From positions 62,001 to 126,000 of the forward strand of contig CAJTTI010000004.1 of NCBI GenBank assembly GCA_910579225.1: a DNA stretch of 64,000 nt, given 5' to 3'. The notes beneath the pieces were generated by a model. That model was not told the DNA's origin. It saw only the letters and a list, made by a program, of their open reading frames with translations, and ran no database searches. Positions 43,240-51,986 of this stretch are shown piece by piece. The first letter of the stretch is position 1, and every line of letters starts with the position of its first letter. A program made the translations under genes and the position numbers. Origin of the DNA: an uncultured Lachnospiraceae bacterium. GTDB taxonomy: Bacteria; Bacillota; Clostridia; Lachnospirales; Lachnospiraceae.

Positions 43240-43870
43240 CTTTTTTCTGTCCTTGCCCTTTACAGAATTTTGTCAAAAAGCATTCCTGACATTTGGGATT
43301 CCTCGCTGTACAAATCGTTCTCCCAAATGTAATGATGTGAATATTCCAGAGAATCCAGTGGTCCTTCGGAAGCTTTTTCATCAACTCATATTCAATTTTC
43401 TCCGGATCCTCTTCTTTTGTAAATCCCAACCTCCTGGAGATACGCTTCACATGGGTATCCACCACTACGCTGGGTTCATGAAAAATATTCCCGCGAATCA
43501 CATTTGCCGTCTTCCGGCCTACTCCGGCCAGCGCCGTCAGCGCTCCCAGATCATTGGGAACAATTCCCTGATGATTATCCAGCAAAGCTCTTGTACAGGC
43601 TATGATATTTTTTGCTTTGTTATGATAGAAACCCGTAGACTTTATGTCCTGCTCCAGTTCCTGCAGATCTGCATTCGCAAACTTTTCCAAAGTGTCATAT
43701 TTTTTAAACAGTTTCTTTGTTACAATATTTACCCGGGCATCTGTACACTGGGCACTGAGCATAGTCGCAATCAGAAGCTGCCACGGCGTCTCATAGTTCA
43801 GGTAACAAATATATTCTGTCCCGTACCTCTGATCCAGAAGTTCCAGAATCTCTTTCGTTCTATTTGTCAA
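43229..43870 (-). CDS. nth: Endonuclease III
   Basis: A 213-residue base-excision glycosylase/AP lyase. The helix-hairpin-helix is LGALTALAGVGRKTANVIRG, with the catalytic Lys in it and the Asp in VVDTHVKRISRRLG. The C-terminal iron-sulfur cluster ligands have the spacing Cys-x6-Cys-x2-Cys-x5-Cys (CTARNPKCQECFLTKFC). It removes oxidised pyrimidines. It overlaps both neighbours by a few bases. Confidence 0.96.
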   Translation of the reverse strand: MTNRTKEILELLDQRYGTEYICYLNYETPWQLLIATMLSAQCTDARVNIVTKKLFKKYDTLEKFANADLQELEQDIKSTGFYHNKAKNIIACTRALLDNHQGIVPNDLGALTALAGVGRKTANVIRGNIFHEPSVVVDTHVKRISRRLGFTKEEDPEKIEYELMKKLPKDHWILWNIHIITFGRTICTARNPKCQECFLTKFCKGQGQKKDDK

Positions 43871-45513
43871 TCCAACACCTCCGCATAAGCCGCTTTCGTC
43901 AAAGGATCCCGTCTTCGATAATCAAACAGTACATAGAACGGCCCCTCATCACTTTCAAATACCTCAATATGAACCTGTTTTCCATATTGTTTTTCATATT
44001 CTCTGAGCTGATGTCGGTAAGGGTGCAGATCTGATGCAAAATCCGGACGGCTTTTCAGATGTTCTCTTGCATACAGATCGAATACCATGCATCTGTCATA
44101 TGACGCATCCAGCCAGTCTTTCTCCCGAAGCCATTCCCGCAAAATCTCATACCTGGCCATCCGGGAATGACTAACTGCATCATATCCTCTGTCTTCATAA
44201 TATACCGCAAGTTCATGAAAGAAATCAAATGGGGATTGATACCTTTTTAACAGTTTTTTAAGTGTCTTTTCAAATTGATGGCTGTTATAATAGATTTCCA
44301 CCATCTCCTCAACACCTTTTAACAGGAGAATCTCCTCATAGGACAACCAGTTATTCCTGAGCACTTCATAAGGCGGCTTCTCATGGCAGACCAGTCCATA
44401 TAGAGAAGCTCTCTGCTGCATCCCTGAACCTTTCAGCACCTTTAAAAATCCCATCTGTAGCTGCTGCGGCCTCATGGCAAATACCTCATCAAATGAATGT
44501 CTGCAGCTGGCAAGATCTTCTTCCGGAAGTCCGGCAATCAGATCCAGATGCTGATGGATATTACGAAATCCGCGAATTCGTTCCACCACTTCCTTGAGTC
44601 GTTCCAGATTCATCTTCCGGTTAACCTCTTTTATAGTATCCGGATTAACTGACTGAACGCCAATTTCCAGCTGAATCAGTCCCGGACGCATGCAGCTCAT
44701 AATATGCAGTTCTTTCTCTGTAATCAGATCTGCCCCTATTTCAAAATGGAAATTTGTAACACCATTATCATGATCCAGAATCCACTGCCACAATTCTGCC
44801 GCCCGTCTTGGGTCCGCATTAAACGTCCGGTCCACAAACTTCACCTGAGAAACCTTCTCTTTCAGAAAGAAAGCCAAATCCTGCTTTACCAGCGAAAGGC
44901 TTCGATAACGAACCTGCTTCTCCAGAGAAGAAAGACAGTAACTGCAGCGGAAGGGACAGCCGCGGCTGGATTCATAATATACTATCTTATTCCGGAATGC
45001 TTCAATATCCTGGTAAGCAAAAGGAATCTGGTCCAGCTCCATTGGTTTTGCCGCTTCCGTCTCATAAATATTTCCGTCACACCCGCGGTATGTAATTCCC
45101 TGAATGTCAGCAAGTGAGCCTTTTTCTTCTATATAATAAGCAGCCAGCGCAGAAAAGGTTCTCTCCCCTTCTCCACGCATTACCCCGGTCGCCTCCGGAT
45201 ACTCCTGAAGAAACTGGCAGGCGTCATAAGATACTTCCGGACCTCCGGCCCACAGACAGACCTCCGGCAGAATCTTCGGAAGCTCCCTCATCAGATCTCC
45301 TGTCATGCACCGGTTCCAGATATAGCAGGAAAAAGCAACCACATCCGGCTGCCTTCTGTATAAATCCTGCAATATATCATCCAGATGCTGATTGATCGTA
45401 TACTCTCTGATCTCCACCTGTTCTCCATACATATGGGCCGCCGCCTTCAGACTGTACACTGCAAGGTTGGAATGAATATATTTCGCATTGACTGCCGCTA
45501 ATACAATTTTCAT
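43867..45513 (-). CDS. B12-binding radical SAM protein (DUF4080 type)
   Basis: A 548-residue protein. Residues 1-130 form a cobalamin-binding-like Rossmann domain (VLAAVNAKYIHSNLAVYSLK, LWAGGPEVSYD); the radical SAM cluster is Cys186, Cys190 and Cys193 (SRGCPFRCSYC); later QLEIGVQSVNP and DLIAGLPEED are typical of the barrel. The C-terminal 150 residues match the DUF4080 type. The reaction is unknown; related enzymes do methylations or rearrangements. It leads the nth-exonuclease transcript. Confidence 0.9.
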   Translation of the reverse strand: MKIVLAAVNAKYIHSNLAVYSLKAAAHMYGEQVEIREYTINQHLDDILQDLYRRQPDVVAFSCYIWNRCMTGDLMRELPKILPEVCLWAGGPEVSYDACQFLQEYPEATGVMRGEGERTFSALAAYYIEEKGSLADIQGITYRGCDGNIYETEAAKPMELDQIPFAYQDIEAFRNKIVYYESSRGCPFRCSYCLSSLEKQVRYRSLSLVKQDLAFFLKEKVSQVKFVDRTFNADPRRAAELWQWILDHDNGVTNFHFEIGADLITEKELHIMSCMRPGLIQLEIGVQSVNPDTIKEVNRKMNLERLKEVVERIRGFRNIHQHLDLIAGLPEEDLASCRHSFDEVFAMRPQQLQMGFLKVLKGSGMQQRASLYGLVCHEKPPYEVLRNNWLSYEEILLLKGVEEMVEIYYNSHQFEKTLKKLLKRYQSPFDFFHELAVYYEDRGYDAVSHSRMARYEILREWLREKDWLDASYDRCMVFDLYAREHLKSRPDFASDLHPYRHQLREYEKQYGKQVHIEVFESDEGPFYVLFDYRRRDPLTKAAYAEVLD

Positions 45514-45646
45514 ACAACACCTCTTGGAGATATTCTATCACATCCCATACAGATTGCAACTTTCTTTCATTTTTGTTTCGCTTTTCTTTCGTATTTTTAG
45601 AAATCCTTTATTCAGTCGCCACACTTTCGTCACATTTTCCTGATAA

Positions 45647-45759
45647 TATAATACTTGTAACAGGAACACATCAGTATTTCATTCATAACACTTTAGGGGG
45701 ATTGAAAAATCCCCCACTCCCTCGAAGATTTCCAGACCCTGCAGATGCAGGGCCTTTTT
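45647..45759 (+). ncRNA. Probable small RNA of about 100 nt
   Basis: On the plus strand, opposite to both flanking genes, a TATAAT (45647-45652) is followed by a likely start near 45659. Downstream, GGGGGATT-GAAA-AATCCCCC (45696-45715) forms a perfect 8-bp stem with a GNRA loop. A C-rich single-stranded linker (ACTCCCTCGAAG) follows, then CCCTGC-AGAT-GCAGGG with a TTTTT tail (45737-45759), a standard terminator. There is no ORF inside. The -35 is poor. Exposed CCCC/CUCCC could pair with Shine-Dalgarno sequences. Neither hairpin has a U tract for the minus strand, so they do not simply end pyk. Confidence 0.55.
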
Positions 45760-45794
45760 ATCTTTACTGAATCTATATCAAAAGCATGTTTTGT

Positions 45795-47228
45795 TTATAT
45801 TTCCACCACTCTCATGATATTTGTGTGCTGCGCCTTTTTTGAAGCATCGCCTTCCAATACCACTCCTGCCGTTGCCACAATCAGATCCCCTTTTTCAACA
45901 ATTCCTTTCTTCTGCAGCAGTTCCAGAGACGATTGGATCAGAATATCCGTTGATTCTGCCCGTTTTGCCTGGAAAGGAAGCACTCCCCAATATAACTGCA
46001 TCTGCCGTACGGTCCGGGCATCCGGCGACAGGCCGATGACCGGAGTTCCCGGCTTCCATTTGGAGAGTACTCGCACAGTAAAACCACTCAGACTGGGCGC
46101 CACGATTGCCCGGGCATCCAGGTCGTACGCCGTAGACACTGTCGAATAGCATACCGCATTGGAAATACTGCTCTGGTACTCTCTGGAAACCCGCCGCTTT
46201 CTGTAAAACTGTCTGTCCAGATGTGCCTCCGCATCTCTGCAGATCTGCGCCATCATCTGTAGGGCTTCCAGGGGATATTTTCCGGCAGCGGTTTCACCGG
46301 ACAGCATAACCGCATCTGCACCCTCATAGACTGCATTCGCCACATCTGTTACTTCCGCCCGCGTGGGCCTTGGATTTCGAATCATGGAATCCAGCATCTG
46401 CGTAGCCACAATCACGGTTTTACATGCCATATTACATTTTTGGATCATATCTTTCTGGATATACGGCAATGTCTGAGGTGGAATCTCCACCCCCAGATCT
46501 CCCCTTGCCACCATAATGCCGTCGCTTTCCTGGATAATCTCCTCCAGATGTTCCATTCCTTCTTCATTCTCTATCTTGGCAATGATCTTGATATCGGCTC
46601 CTGCTTCCATCAGCATTTCCCGGATTTCCCGGATTACATCTGCATTTCTCACAAAGGAAGCGGCTATAAAATCAAACTCATGTTCGATTCCAAAGCGAAT
46701 GTCTTCCCGGTCTTTGTCTGTCAGTCCGGGCAAATCAACCTTTGTCCTGGGCACGTTAACCCCTTTTCGTTCCCCCAGCACCCCTCCGCTTACTACACGA
46801 CAATGAATCTCCGGATTCTCCACTTTCTCCACAATCAGATCAATCAGGCCGTCGTCTATCAGGATATGTGTTCCCTGCTCTACGCATTCCGGAAGCCCCT
46901 GATAACTTATTTGACAGATCTGCTCGTTCCCCTCCACCTCTCTCGTGGTCAAAAGATAAGGACTGCCATCTTTCAGAGTCACTTTCCTGCCATCTTTTAG
47001 AATACCGGTCCGGATCTCCGGTCCTTTTGTGTCCAGAAGCGCTGCAATCGGGAGCTCCAGCTCCTCCCGTACGCTTTTCAACCGTTTCAGACGCTCTTCC
47101 TGCTCTCTGTGATCACCATGAGAGAAATTAAACCTTGCCACATCCATTCCATGCAGCGCCAGCTGTATGAGCGTCTTTCTGCTTTCCGTAGCCGGCCCCA
47201 TGGTACAGATAATTTTTGTCTTTTTCAT
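45795..47228 (-). CDS. pyk: Pyruvate kinase
   Basis: A 477-residue enzyme of standard single-unit length without the extra C-terminal PEP-utiliser domain of some Firmicutes. KKTKIICTMGPATESRKTL, ARFNFSHGDHREQ, DTKGPEIRTG, the Mg/K site in IIAKIENEEGMEHL, GDLGVEIPPQTLPYIQK and MLSGETAAGKYPLEAL are all present. It makes ATP and pyruvate from PEP, completing the glycolytic ends of the sugar routes upstream. SD AAAGGAA precedes the ATG. Confidence 0.97.
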   Translation of the reverse strand: MKKTKIICTMGPATESRKTLIQLALHGMDVARFNFSHGDHREQEERLKRLKSVREELELPIAALLDTKGPEIRTGILKDGRKVTLKDGSPYLLTTREVEGNEQICQISYQGLPECVEQGTHILIDDGLIDLIVEKVENPEIHCRVVSGGVLGERKGVNVPRTKVDLPGLTDKDREDIRFGIEHEFDFIAASFVRNADVIREIREMLMEAGADIKIIAKIENEEGMEHLEEIIQESDGIMVARGDLGVEIPPQTLPYIQKDMIQKCNMACKTVIVATQMLDSMIRNPRPTRAEVTDVANAVYEGADAVMLSGETAAGKYPLEALQMMAQICRDAEAHLDRQFYRKRRVSREYQSSISNAVCYSTVSTAYDLDARAIVAPSLSGFTVRVLSKWKPGTPVIGLSPDARTVRQMQLYWGVLPFQAKRAESTDILIQSSLELLQKKGIVEKGDLIVATAGVVLEGDASKKAQHTNIMRVVEI

Positions 47229-47440
47229 ATTGGTTCCTTTCCACCTGCTGCATTCTTATTATGTGAAAAGTATACCCGACATAAAGGAACCACATACTAC
47301 AACTGATCCAATATACAACTTGCTGTTAATATATCTTCCATTTATGGAGCAGCAGCATATAAAATTATAATCAGGGAATAATGAGAATCATGATATTAAA
47401 AAGAGGTTCCGAATCTCCCGGAACCCCTTTCCTTCTGTAA

Positions 47441-47512
47441 AGCACGAGACGGGATTCGAACCCGCGACCCTCGCCTTGGCAAGGCGATACTCCACCACTG
47501 AGCCACTCGTGC
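47441..47512 (-). tRNA. tRNA-Gly (anticodon GCC)
   Basis: The minus strand forms a cloverleaf with acceptor stem GCACGAG/CTCGTGC, anticodon stem TCGCC/GGCGA and loop TTGCCAA (anticodon GCC), and T arm CGGGTTCGAATCCCG. CCA is not encoded. It follows the other glycine tRNA after a short hairpin unit. Confidence 0.94.
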
Positions 47513-47662
47513 ATATATGTAAAACCCTTTCGGGTGAAGCGGGTGATGGGAATCGAACCCACGTATCCAGCTTGGAAGGCTGGTGTTCTACCATTGAACT
47601 ACACCCGCATATATGTGAAAACCCTTTCGGGTTGTTTACTTATATATAAAACCCTTTTGGGT
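47513..47662 (-). repeat. Tandem leader hairpins of the tRNA-Gly transcript
   Basis: Three copies of a unit ACCC(G/A)AAAGGGTTTT followed by an ATATAT stretch occur on the minus strand: around 47647-47662, 47617-47634 and 47520-47535. The second and third immediately precede the two tRNAs; the first precedes no tRNA. They likely act in tRNA processing. Confidence 0.65.
47538..47608 (-). tRNA. tRNA-Gly (anticodon TCC)
   Basis: Cloverleaf on the minus strand: acceptor GCGGGTG/CACCCGC, anticodon stem CCAGC/GCTGG with loop CTTCCAA (anticodon TCC), T loop GGGTTCGATTCCC. CCA is not encoded. It is first of the two glycine tRNAs in the transcript. Confidence 0.95.
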
Positions 47663-47698
47663 ATTATTGTCTTGCTGCTCTCTTTCGCAACAATAGGT

Positions 47699-47727
47699 AT
47701 TCTACTACTGGTCTTTTTAAATGTCAA
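47699..47727 (-). promoter_or_regulatory. Promoter of the tRNA-Gly operon
   Basis: On the minus strand TTGACA (47722-47727), exactly 17 bases and TAGAAT (47699-47704) precede the leader hairpins. Confidence 0.8.
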
Positions 47728-47768
47728 GTGTTTTTTTATATTTTCCCAGATAAATTTTTATTTTCCTT

Positions 47769-48752
47769 TTAGACCGTCGCATAGCCTTTTTCAAAGTCCA
47801 CCAGATTGAGGAGTTCCTTTCCGCCCAGATACCGCTCCAGATTCTGGCAGCAGATATGAAGCACCTTATTCTCTGTCTCTTTGGAATATCCAAAGCTCTG
47901 TCCGGCAATATGCGGTGTCAGCAGTACCCGCTCTATCTTCCACAGCGGGTGAGCAGCCGGCAGCGGTTCCGGATCCGTCACGTCCAAAGCCACCCCTCCA
48001 AGATGCCCTTCCTTCAGCACTTTTACCAGTGCTTCTGTATCAATCAGGTTCCCCCGGCCCACATTGATGAGCAGCGCGGTCTTTTTCATTTTACGCAGCC
48101 GTTCCTCATATAGCAGTCCTTTTGTTTCCTTGGTAAAAGGCAGGCAGCCAATGACAATATCCGCCCCCGGAAGGACACCATCCAGCCCTTCCTCTGTAAT
48201 CATGGTATCATAGCAATCCGGATAGTTCCGGTCGGTCCGCCTCATGCCAGTTACGTGCACTCCGAACGCTTTCAGCCTTCTGGCTGCACCGGTACCAATA
48301 TCGCCTGCACCCAAAATCAACGCATTCTTCCCGCTGATCAATATCTCTTTTCCGATCTGCTTCCAGCACTCTTCCTGCTGCTGCCCGGCATACTGCTTCA
48401 GATTCCTGCACATGGCGAGCAGTACAGCCATGATATATTCTGCAATCACTGTCTGAAAACAACCTCTGGCATTCGTCAGTTTTACTTTTTCCGGAAATCC
48501 CTCTCTCATGGTATAAACATCTGTACCAGCCCAGCTCATCTGTACCCATTTAAGTCTCGGACAATTCTGAATCTCCCGGATTCCTGGTTCTCCAAATATC
48601 ACTTCTGCCTGCCGGAGAACAGGTAACCGCTCTTCCCTTGGCATCTGTCTGTCTATATACCAAAATTCACACTGGCCTTTCCCAGCCTCTGCAAGTATTC
48701 TTTTCTGTGCCTCATCGCAGGGAAACAGCACCGCAATCTTTAACCTTCCCAT
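47769..48752 (-). CDS. D-2-hydroxyacid dehydrogenase
   Basis: A 327-residue NAD(P)-dependent enzyme. The chosen start is ATG 48752, with GGAGG five bases upstream; the longer frame to 48827 is without a good SD. Features are NARGCFQTVIAEYIMAVLLA, the dinucleotide loop ALILGAGDIGTGAARRLKAF, the catalytic Arg in INVGRGNLID, the Glu in DPEPLP and the His in LTPHIAGQSF. It reduces an unknown 2-keto acid. It lies after a terminator for the FGGY kinase and before the tRNA-Gly promoter. Confidence 0.9.
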   Translation of the reverse strand: MGRLKIAVLFPCDEAQKRILAEAGKGQCEFWYIDRQMPREERLPVLRQAEVIFGEPGIREIQNCPRLKWVQMSWAGTDVYTMREGFPEKVKLTNARGCFQTVIAEYIMAVLLAMCRNLKQYAGQQQEECWKQIGKEILISGKNALILGAGDIGTGAARRLKAFGVHVTGMRRTDRNYPDCYDTMITEEGLDGVLPGADIVIGCLPFTKETKGLLYEERLRKMKKTALLINVGRGNLIDTEALVKVLKEGHLGGVALDVTDPEPLPAAHPLWKIERVLLTPHIAGQSFGYSKETENKVLHICCQNLERYLGGKELLNLVDFEKGYATV

Positions 48753-48834
48753 CATTTCCTCCATTCCGGTCGCTAATTCAGCAAGTTCTCTTACAGGATT
48801 CCCCAAATATAACCAGATAATACTCACAGCGGAT

Positions 48835-48885
48835 AAAAACGCCGGTTCCGGGGCCTACCTTCTCTGTAACCGCTCAGAACCGACG
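48835..48885 (-). terminator. Terminator after the FGGY kinase
   Basis: On the minus strand CGTCGGTTC (48877-48885) and GAACCGGCG (48840-48848) form a stem with one G-U pair, followed by TTTTT (48835-48839). Confidence 0.75.
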
Positions 48886-48897
48886 CTCTGTCTTATA

Positions 48898-50493
48898 TTA
48901 TCTCAGGCAGTCCACCGCTGCTCTTTCAATTGGGAAACCAGCCCTGTATCTGCTGATAAATGCATCAAATCCCTTTACATCCTCCGGATTTGGCTCCATC
49001 TTCTCACCCTCATCTCCGCCGAATACTTTATTCTGCAGATAGTCCTCCAGCGTCTCTCCGGCACCTTTTTCAATCATATATGCAGCCAACAGTGCGATTC
49101 CCCAGGCGCCTCCTTCTCCTGCAGTCTTCATGACAGATACGGTAGCATCCATAGCTCCCGCCAGAATGCTCTGCCCCACGCCTTTGGTCTTAAAAAGTCC
49201 GCCATGTCCGGTGATCCGGTCTACAGCCACCTTCTCCTCTTTCATCAGGATATCCAGCCCTACCTTCAAAGCCCCCAGAGAAGTGTAGAGATTGGCCCGC
49301 ATAAAGTTCGCCAGATTAAACTTGCTGTCCGGAGTACGAACAAACAAAGGACGCCCTTCCTCAAAACCAGTAATGTGTTCCCCGGAGAAATAATTATAGG
49401 CCAGCAGGCCACCGCAGTCTTTATCTCCCTCCAGTGCTTTATTGTACAGCGTACTGAATAACCGGTCCATATCCACTTCCATTCCGAAGCTCTCCGTAAA
49501 CTCTCTGAAAATATTCACCCATGCATTCAAATCAGAAGTACAATTATTGCAATGAACCATCGCCACCGCATCACCACTGGGTGTGGTCACCATATCAATC
49601 TCTTCATAAACTTTCTGGAGTTCTTTCTCAAGAACAATCATGGCAAATACAGACGTACCTGCAGACACATTGCCAGTCCTCTGTCCCACACTGTTTGTCG
49701 CTGCCATACCAGTCCCTGCGTCTCCTTCTGACGGGCATAGGGGGCATCCTGGCTGCAATGTTCCTGTCGGATCCAGCTTTTTAGCGCCTTCTTCGGTCAA
49801 AACACCGGCCTGATCACCGGCCACCAGTACTTTTGGAAGCAGTTCTTCCACTTTCCAGGGGAATTCTTTCGGCGCCACCAGCTGATTAAATGCATCAATC
49901 ATGGACGCATAATAGGTTTTCGTACGGGAATCAATCGGGAACATGCCGGATGCACTTCCTACTCCCACTGCCTTCTCACCCGTCAATTGCCAATGGATAT
50001 AGCCGTCCAGCGTTGTGATGTAATCCACATCCGGTACATGGGGTTCTCCATTCAAAATTGCCTGATACAGATGAGCAATACTCCATCTCTGGGGCACATG
50101 AAACTTAAATACTTCTGTCAGTGCTTCTGAAGCCTGCTGTGTAATCGTATTCCTCCAGGTACGGAACGGAACCAAAAGTTTTCCTTCTTTATCAAATGCC
50201 AGATATCCATGCATCATGGCACTGAAGCCGACAGCTCCCAGCCTCTCAATCTTTACGCCATAGCGTTTCTGCACGTCCTCTGTCAGACTCCTGTAGCAGT
50301 CCTGGAGTCCTGTCCAGACATCCTCCAGGGCATAGGTCCAGATTCCGTTCTCCAGACGGTTCTCCCAGTCATGTGCACCAGATGCAATTGGTGTATGGTT
50401 TTCATCAATCAAAACTGCTTTAATTCTCGTAGAGCCAAGCTCAATACCAAGTACCGCTTTTCCGCTAACGATTGTATCTTTTACATCACTCAT
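48898..50493 (-). CDS. FGGY-family carbohydrate kinase (ribulokinase/xylulokinase-like)
   Basis: A 531-residue sugar kinase. GIELGSTRIKAVLIDEN is the first phosphate motif, VGFSAMMHGYLAFDKEG the substrate region, GNVSAGTSVFAMIVLEKE the second phosphate motif and TGHGGLFKTKGVGQSILAGA the adenosine region. ATG 50493 is behind AGGAGG; a longer frame to 50559 lacks support. The length and MHGYL context resemble clostridial kinases assigned to L-arabinose catabolism, but no araA or araD gene is nearby, so the ketose substrate is open. Confidence 0.88.
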   Translation of the reverse strand: MSDVKDTIVSGKAVLGIELGSTRIKAVLIDENHTPIASGAHDWENRLENGIWTYALEDVWTGLQDCYRSLTEDVQKRYGVKIERLGAVGFSAMMHGYLAFDKEGKLLVPFRTWRNTITQQASEALTEVFKFHVPQRWSIAHLYQAILNGEPHVPDVDYITTLDGYIHWQLTGEKAVGVGSASGMFPIDSRTKTYYASMIDAFNQLVAPKEFPWKVEELLPKVLVAGDQAGVLTEEGAKKLDPTGTLQPGCPLCPSEGDAGTGMAATNSVGQRTGNVSAGTSVFAMIVLEKELQKVYEEIDMVTTPSGDAVAMVHCNNCTSDLNAWVNIFREFTESFGMEVDMDRLFSTLYNKALEGDKDCGGLLAYNYFSGEHITGFEEGRPLFVRTPDSKFNLANFMRANLYTSLGALKVGLDILMKEEKVAVDRITGHGGLFKTKGVGQSILAGAMDATVSVMKTAGEGGAWGIALLAAYMIEKGAGETLEDYLQNKVFGGDEGEKMEPNPEDVKGFDAFISRYRAGFPIERAAVDCLR

Positions 50494-50603
50494 GAAATAC
50501 AGCCCTCCTGAATTTTCCTGCTTATTGTATATGATACCATACAGAAAAAGAGATTTCAAAAGGATTTTCAGAAATTTAGACTACATATGAAAACTTTATT
50601 TAT

Positions 50604-50643
50604 AAAAAAGATACATCTTAGACAAAAACGTCCCAGATGTATC
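50604..50643 (-). terminator. Terminator of the azlCD transcript
   Basis: GATACATCT (50610-50618) pairs with AGATGTATC (50635-50643); the minus strand continues with TTTTTT (50604-50609). Confidence 0.8.
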
Positions 50644-50700
50644 CTTATTTTCTCTATGAAGGCATCTAATCCGGTATGCGACCATACAGATGTCTGTTCA

Positions 50701-51006
50701 CTATAGATATATTAGTACCTGTTCTGCGACAAATACCGCAAGACATGCTGCTGCCGCTACTGTCACCAGGCTTTTATTCTGAAATGCCAGAACTGCAGCT
50801 GCCGCCACTCCTGCCAACGCACTCCAGAGATTTCCTGTTGTATATAAAATCGCCGGGAACGTCATGGCGGTCAGACAGGTATACGGTACATAATACAAAA
50901 ATGACCGTACATACTGGTTCTCTATCTTTCTATGAAAGACGGTCAGGGGAATAACCCTAATCAGATATGTTACTACAGCCATGACCGCAATATATGCATA
51001 AACCAT
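50701..51006 (-). CDS. azlD: AzlD-type small subunit of branched-chain amino acid exporter
   Basis: A 101-residue protein with about four membrane spans (AYIAVMAVVTYLIRVIPLTV; LYYVPYTCLTAMTFPAIL; LVTVAAAACLAVFVAEQVLI). The PYxxLxAMxFP motif is typical of AzlD. It works with AzlC in exporting branched-chain or related amino acids. It lies 92 bases after azlC, and a terminator follows. Confidence 0.92.
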   Translation of the reverse strand: MVYAYIAVMAVVTYLIRVIPLTVFHRKIENQYVRSFLYYVPYTCLTAMTFPAILYTTGNLWSALAGVAAAAVLAFQNKSLVTVAAAACLAVFVAEQVLIYL

Positions 51007-51098
51007 ATGCCACGTCTCCTATCCCCATTCTGCATCTGCCTCTTCCCCCTGACAGGAAAGATTTTTCGGGTAAGCCCCCGGCAGATTCTGTTTTTTCT

Positions 51099-51806
51099 TC
51101 AGTCTGACATATCTTCCGATACCGGAAGCAGTACCGCCCCAGCCGCGGAGGCAGCTACTGTACAGACGATAATAGACACACCGGCTGAGATTCCTGCAAA
51201 CGCCGGAATATAATAGAGAAGGCAACTCATAACGGCCGCCAGGATGACAACTGTCAAGACCGGCCTCGCCTTTTTCGCAGCCGGAATCACAACAGCCATA
51301 AACATCCCATAAAGTGCAACACTTAGTGCATTGTTTACCGTTGCAGGCAGAATGCTGCCTGCTGCCGCACCGCAGGCAGTGCCGAACGTCCAGCCCAGAA
51401 TGGGAAGAACCTGCAGCCCCGCCATATATGGAAATGTCAGTTCTTTCCCATGGGACATAGCAACTGCAAAAATCTCATCTGTGTTGGCGAATGCGATCAG
51501 CAGGCGCTGACGCATAGTCACTTCCTCCGAAAGCTTCTGTGAAAGCGACAGACTCATAAGCGCATATCTCAGATTGATAATAAACTGCGTCACTGCCATT
51601 TCCAGAAAGGTACCTGCCGCGATGATGATCTGAAGACCAGCAAACTGCCCAGCACTGGTTACATTGGTCAGGCTTGTAAGCGCCGCCTGAAAGACAGAAA
51701 GGCCACCACTCACAGCCATAATTCCAAAACTGAAGCTTACGGAAAAATAACCCAATGCAATCGGTATTCCGTCCCGAAATCCATATTGTATTTCCTGTTT
51801 TACCAT
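51099..51806 (-). CDS. azlC: AzlC-type branched-chain amino acid exporter large subunit
   Basis: A 235-residue membrane protein with about seven spans. IPIALGYFSVSFSFGIMAVS, TNVTSAGQFAGLQIIIAAGT, FIINLRYALMSLSLSQKL and FANTDEIFAVAM are AzlC signatures. Its ATG at 51806 overlaps the stop of a 54-residue Cys-rich protein gene by 7 bases, indicating coupled translation. Confidence 0.94.
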   Translation of the reverse strand: MVKQEIQYGFRDGIPIALGYFSVSFSFGIMAVSGGLSVFQAALTSLTNVTSAGQFAGLQIIIAAGTFLEMAVTQFIINLRYALMSLSLSQKLSEEVTMRQRLLIAFANTDEIFAVAMSHGKELTFPYMAGLQVLPILGWTFGTACGAAAGSILPATVNNALSVALYGMFMAVVIPAAKKARPVLTVVILAAVMSCLLYYIPAFAGISAGVSIIVCTVAASAAGAVLLPVSEDMSD

Positions 51807-51964
51807 TTCATCTTATCCTGCATTCTGTGGCGCCTGTGGCAAATCTCCCGGTTCCCACAGCTGCTGCAACCTCTTCCACATCCCCGTTTTAAACCTCGTC
51901 CTGTATAGATCATCACAAACATGGGGATCCCGCACACTGCCAGAAAGAACAAAAGTATTGCCAT
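51800..51964 (-). CDS. 54-residue membrane-anchored Cys-rich protein
   Basis: The reading frame begins MAILLFFLAVCGIPMFVMIY, a single membrane span, and continues with a basic Cys/His-rich tail (GLKRGCGRGCSSCGNREICH, then RRHRMQDKMKW). Cys29, Cys33, Cys36 and Cys42 with His43 could bind a metal. SD GGTGGAG precedes the ATG at 51964. It begins 22 bases after the GH13 gene and its stop overlaps the azlC start. It resembles in layout the short FeoB-associated Cys-rich membrane proteins, but no feo genes are here. Confidence 0.6.
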   Translation of the reverse strand: MAILLFFLAVCGIPMFVMIYTGRGLKRGCGRGCSSCGNREICHRRHRMQDKMKW

Positions 51965-51986
51965 CGTCTCCACCCTCTTCGTCTGT

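Noticed and set aside
45696..45759. Hairpins taken as the pyk terminator
   Set aside because: Neither stem is followed by a U tract in the pyk direction, whereas the plus strand has TTTTT; a plus-strand RNA explains them better.
51007..51098. Gap between azlC and azlD considered for a T-box or riboswitch
   Set aside because: Only 92 bases inside an operon; no T-box sequence, specifier stem or terminator/antiterminator pair.
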